Assembly: GCF_016801865.2 (NCBI RefSeq)
Contig: NC_068938.1
Coordinates: 87,657,899 to 87,721,898, forward strand
DNA length: 64,000 nucleotides
DNA from: Culex pipiens pallens
Taxonomy: Eukaryota; Arthropoda; Insecta; Diptera; Culicidae
Direction: 5' to 3'
The position numbers and the translations under genes were made by a program. Below the pieces are notes generated by a model. It saw only the letters and a list, made by a program, of their open reading frames with translations. It had not been told where the DNA came from and did not search any database. This document shows positions 61,201-64,000 of this stretch, one piece after another (position 1 is the stretch's first letter; each line of letters begins with the position of its first letter).

Positions 61201-64000
61201 GGTTCACCGATACAAGTCTCAATAGGTTTTTTACAAAAAATCTATTTCTCAATATTTGTATCTTTTGATTTTTGAGAATTTTTGTTATGTTGTAAACCCG
61301 CAACTTTTGAACGAGCGAACGGTAAAAAAAATGTTGCCGCCGTGTTTTGATTTAAAAATATGAGATATTTGGAAATAATCAAAATACCTCATTTTTTATG
61401 TAAATTTGAATTTGCAATTGAAAAGTACTTCACAGATTTTTTAATAAAAAGCCTTGTTGCCAGGATATAGTCACTAGGATGTAACAACCCAAGTAACATT
61501 TTTTCCAGGAGTTCTACAAGAGCTCTTCAAGATAGCTGCAGCATAGCAGTTTGGACCGCGGTAGGATAAAACTCTCTTCAAGTACTTTTCCAAACTCCTG
61601 AACAAGCTTTGAAGAGAATTTTATCCTACCGCGGTCTAAACTGCTATGCTGTAGCTATCTTGAAGAACTCTAGTAGAACTCCTGGAAAAAATGTTTCTTG
61701 GGAAAGCAGGTCAATTGGGTACTAAAGCCTTATGTCAATTTTTATGTACAACGGTAAAAAACACGACTAAAACCCATTTCTGATCACTTTTTTTTCATTT
61801 TAATGTTAATTTTTTTTTTGACAATACAACATTTTTTCGATGGATCAACTATGGTCCCCTTGCAACGAAATGTCAAGTAGGAGCTTTTCTGTCAAGAAGG
61901 ACCGCGAGGTTAATTTTTCAAAATTGATTCAAAAATCCATTTTAAACTCTTTGTGGTCGTACAAAGGGTCATTGTACTCAGAAAAATAAGCTTTATCGCT
62001 GTAAACAATAATATCAGCAATCTAAGCTTAATTTTAGGACCCAATTTTGCGGGCATTTCAGGGCATGATCTCCTGGGGATACTGAGCCCGAATATGAGTG
62101 CGGTTTTGGTTTCTGCCAGTTTTGAGCCCCTTAACGATTTTTGCATTTTTGCATCTCATGAGCACATATGCCGTGTTCCAGGGAACATCTTTGCCAAAGA
62201 GTGAGAAAAGATTCGAAAACATCAACTTTTTCTTCCAGCTCTTCTGGCAGCACCATCAATTTGTTTGAATGCATGAGCGTCGCGACGCCTGCCAGAAGAG
62301 AGTGCAAGTGCTGTCAGAAGCAGCCATGCCAGATATACAGATCAATCTGTATTATACATATTTTTCGATCCCAAAAGTCACAAATATCTTGTATATACAT
62401 TAAAAAAAATGATTATATTTAAAAAATTCAACAAACTTTGCGATTGAACTAAGCTCTAGTACGATTAAAAAGCTTTAATCTGCTGTTATAATTTAAAAAA
62501 GTCTTGTATGGCTTCGAATTTGACATGAAACAGATAAAATACAGATTTATTTTAAAGAAAATACAGATCTTCCATAAAATAATCTGGCATCGTTGGACAG
62601 AAGAGAGTGAAGAAAAAGTTCATGTTTTCTCACTCTTCGGCAAAGTTGTTCCCAGGAACACGGACTATGTGCTCATGGGGTTTTTGGAAAATGTAAAAAT
62701 CGTTAAGGGGCTCAAAACTGGCAAAATCCAAAACGCACCGATTTTACGGGTTAAATTCCATTTAAAATTCAAAGTCAAAGCGCAAGGTCCCGTCGCATCC
62801 AATCAAGCTCGGGATTCGGGATATTGACCTGAAATGCCCGCAAAATTTACCTTTTTTGTTACAACCTCATAGGGCGTCATCCATAAAGTATGTCACGCAA
62901 AAATCGGCCAACCCCCCCTACCCCCTATGTCACACTTTGTCACACAAGGTTGAACCCCCCTCAAAAATTACGTCACATTTTACCAGACCCCCCCCCCCCC
63001 TTGTTTCGATGGGATTTTTTGTAGTTTTTATTTCTTTAAACTCTCATAATTTTGGTATTTTTGCCAATTTTAATATGGACAAAAAAATTATAAGTTGTCT
63101 AATTATTCATTTTTTAGAATAAACATTGCGATATAAAAAAACAGTTTGGTATCTTTTTAAAATTAGACCTAGTATAACATTCAAGTATTAAAATATCTTG
63201 AAAACTGTTTTTCACAGCTTTGTATCTAATAAGTTCAAACCATTTATAGCAGTTTTCTTATGAACATCCTGCTTTCAAGCCATTTATTTTTATCGAGCAA
63301 GTATTTGCAAAATATTGAAGTTCCAGCTGAATAAAAAAAGTGACTATATAATAATTCATAATGTGATACTTCTAAATAATAGTAAGCAAACAATTTTAGA
63401 AACAAGGATTTAATTTAATTGTGTACATTTCGAATTAATATTATGCAATATTAAAAAAAGCCTAGCGTGACGTCACAGTCTCGCAATCCCCCCCTTCGTC
63501 ACATCTTGTCACACCTACGGTAACCCCCCCCCCCCCTCCCCCCCCCTAAGAGCGTACGTACTTTATGGATGACGCCTAGCCACCTTTGAGTATCAATCAG
63601 AAAATGTTGATCGATGTTACTCATTTTTGGTCCAGAGTCCAAAAATGACTAAAACGAACTACATTCAACTTGGGGAGCGAGGTTTTAAAATAATCCCATA
63701 TTTTGGCACGCTAGGATTCAGTGAATGCAAAAATTAAGATCAACAATTTTAAATTAATTTTCAAATTTTCATGTAACTTCCTGACAAATTCAAAAAATAT
63801 TTAAAGGATAATATTTTTAGTTAATTTTGTTTAAAGTTTTTCAGCAATTCTGAGCATGAGCATGAGCATGAGAGACCACCCATGGTTGTCCTTCTCCGTT
63901 GCTGAACAGGACCGTAATATACCATCAGCACAACTGGTCACACGCTTCAACGATCAAATGATGTTTCCCTTATCAACAGCATGCATGAATGCGCTGAAAA

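Overview
The window is eukaryotic, AT-rich and about nine-tenths transposon and repeat. Short GT-AG introns, tRNA-headed SINEs, TA-flanked and hAT-type non-autonomous DNA transposons, a non-LTR reverse transcriptase fragment and one GC-rich exon of an insect-like MBLAC1 hydrolase all point to a culicine mosquito, most likely Culex. The species is inference from repeat style and exon composition; I could not search a database.

Layout. 1-1180: 165-bp satellite array with the end of its carrier element. 2.5-3.8 kb: palindromic element A1. 4.4-5.5 kb: palindrome K and a tRNA-derived SINE. 6.1-7.0 kb: TA-flanked MITE. 8.56-11.35 kb: TA-flanked element carrying a 143-bp tandem array in two opposed blocks. 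11.4-13.7 kb: tRNA-like relic, GGA microsatellite, mini-MITE and palindrome B1. 16.4-17.8 kb: minus-strand reverse transcriptase fragment split by a TIR element with a tRNA-like core. 18.3-19.2 kb: retroposon with a 23-bp target duplication. 22.0-23.4 kb: palindrome D1. 23.5-26.2 kb: dimeric SINE and a second satellite carrier with a three-unit higher-order repeat. 27.8-31.1 kb: palindrome A2 and a hAT-type element. 34-38.5 kb: nested MITE, a degenerate satellite carrier and the 1.93-kb near-perfect palindrome D2. 39.2-44.1 kb: two more SINEs and two hAT-type elements, one only 82 bp. 48.07-49.02 kb: a candidate Inr/DPE promoter followed by a ladder of strong splice sites. 49.4-52.0 kb: palindromes B2 and J. 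54.5-57.8 kb: palindrome D3 with two elements inside it, then a MITE containing a SINE. 57.94-58.30 kb: the terminal coding exon of MBLAC1 and its probable 3' UTR. 61-63.6 kb: nested MITEs. The right edge enters another repeat.

Between the repeats lie single-copy islands (about 7.0-8.5, 13.8-15.9, 20.6-21.4, 26.4-27.8, 32.5-33.5, 39.7-41.3, 44.4-45.4 and 52.0-54.4 kb) with no recognisable coding content. They may be intronic or intergenic regulatory DNA.

The only confident protein-coding host gene segment is the MBLAC1 exon. The reverse transcriptase is a dead fragment. The rest shows how the repeats interact: transposons carrying satellites, transposons nested in transposons whose interrupted sequence can be followed across the insertion with a TA duplication, and at least seven long hairpins that would fold into double-stranded RNA if transcribed.
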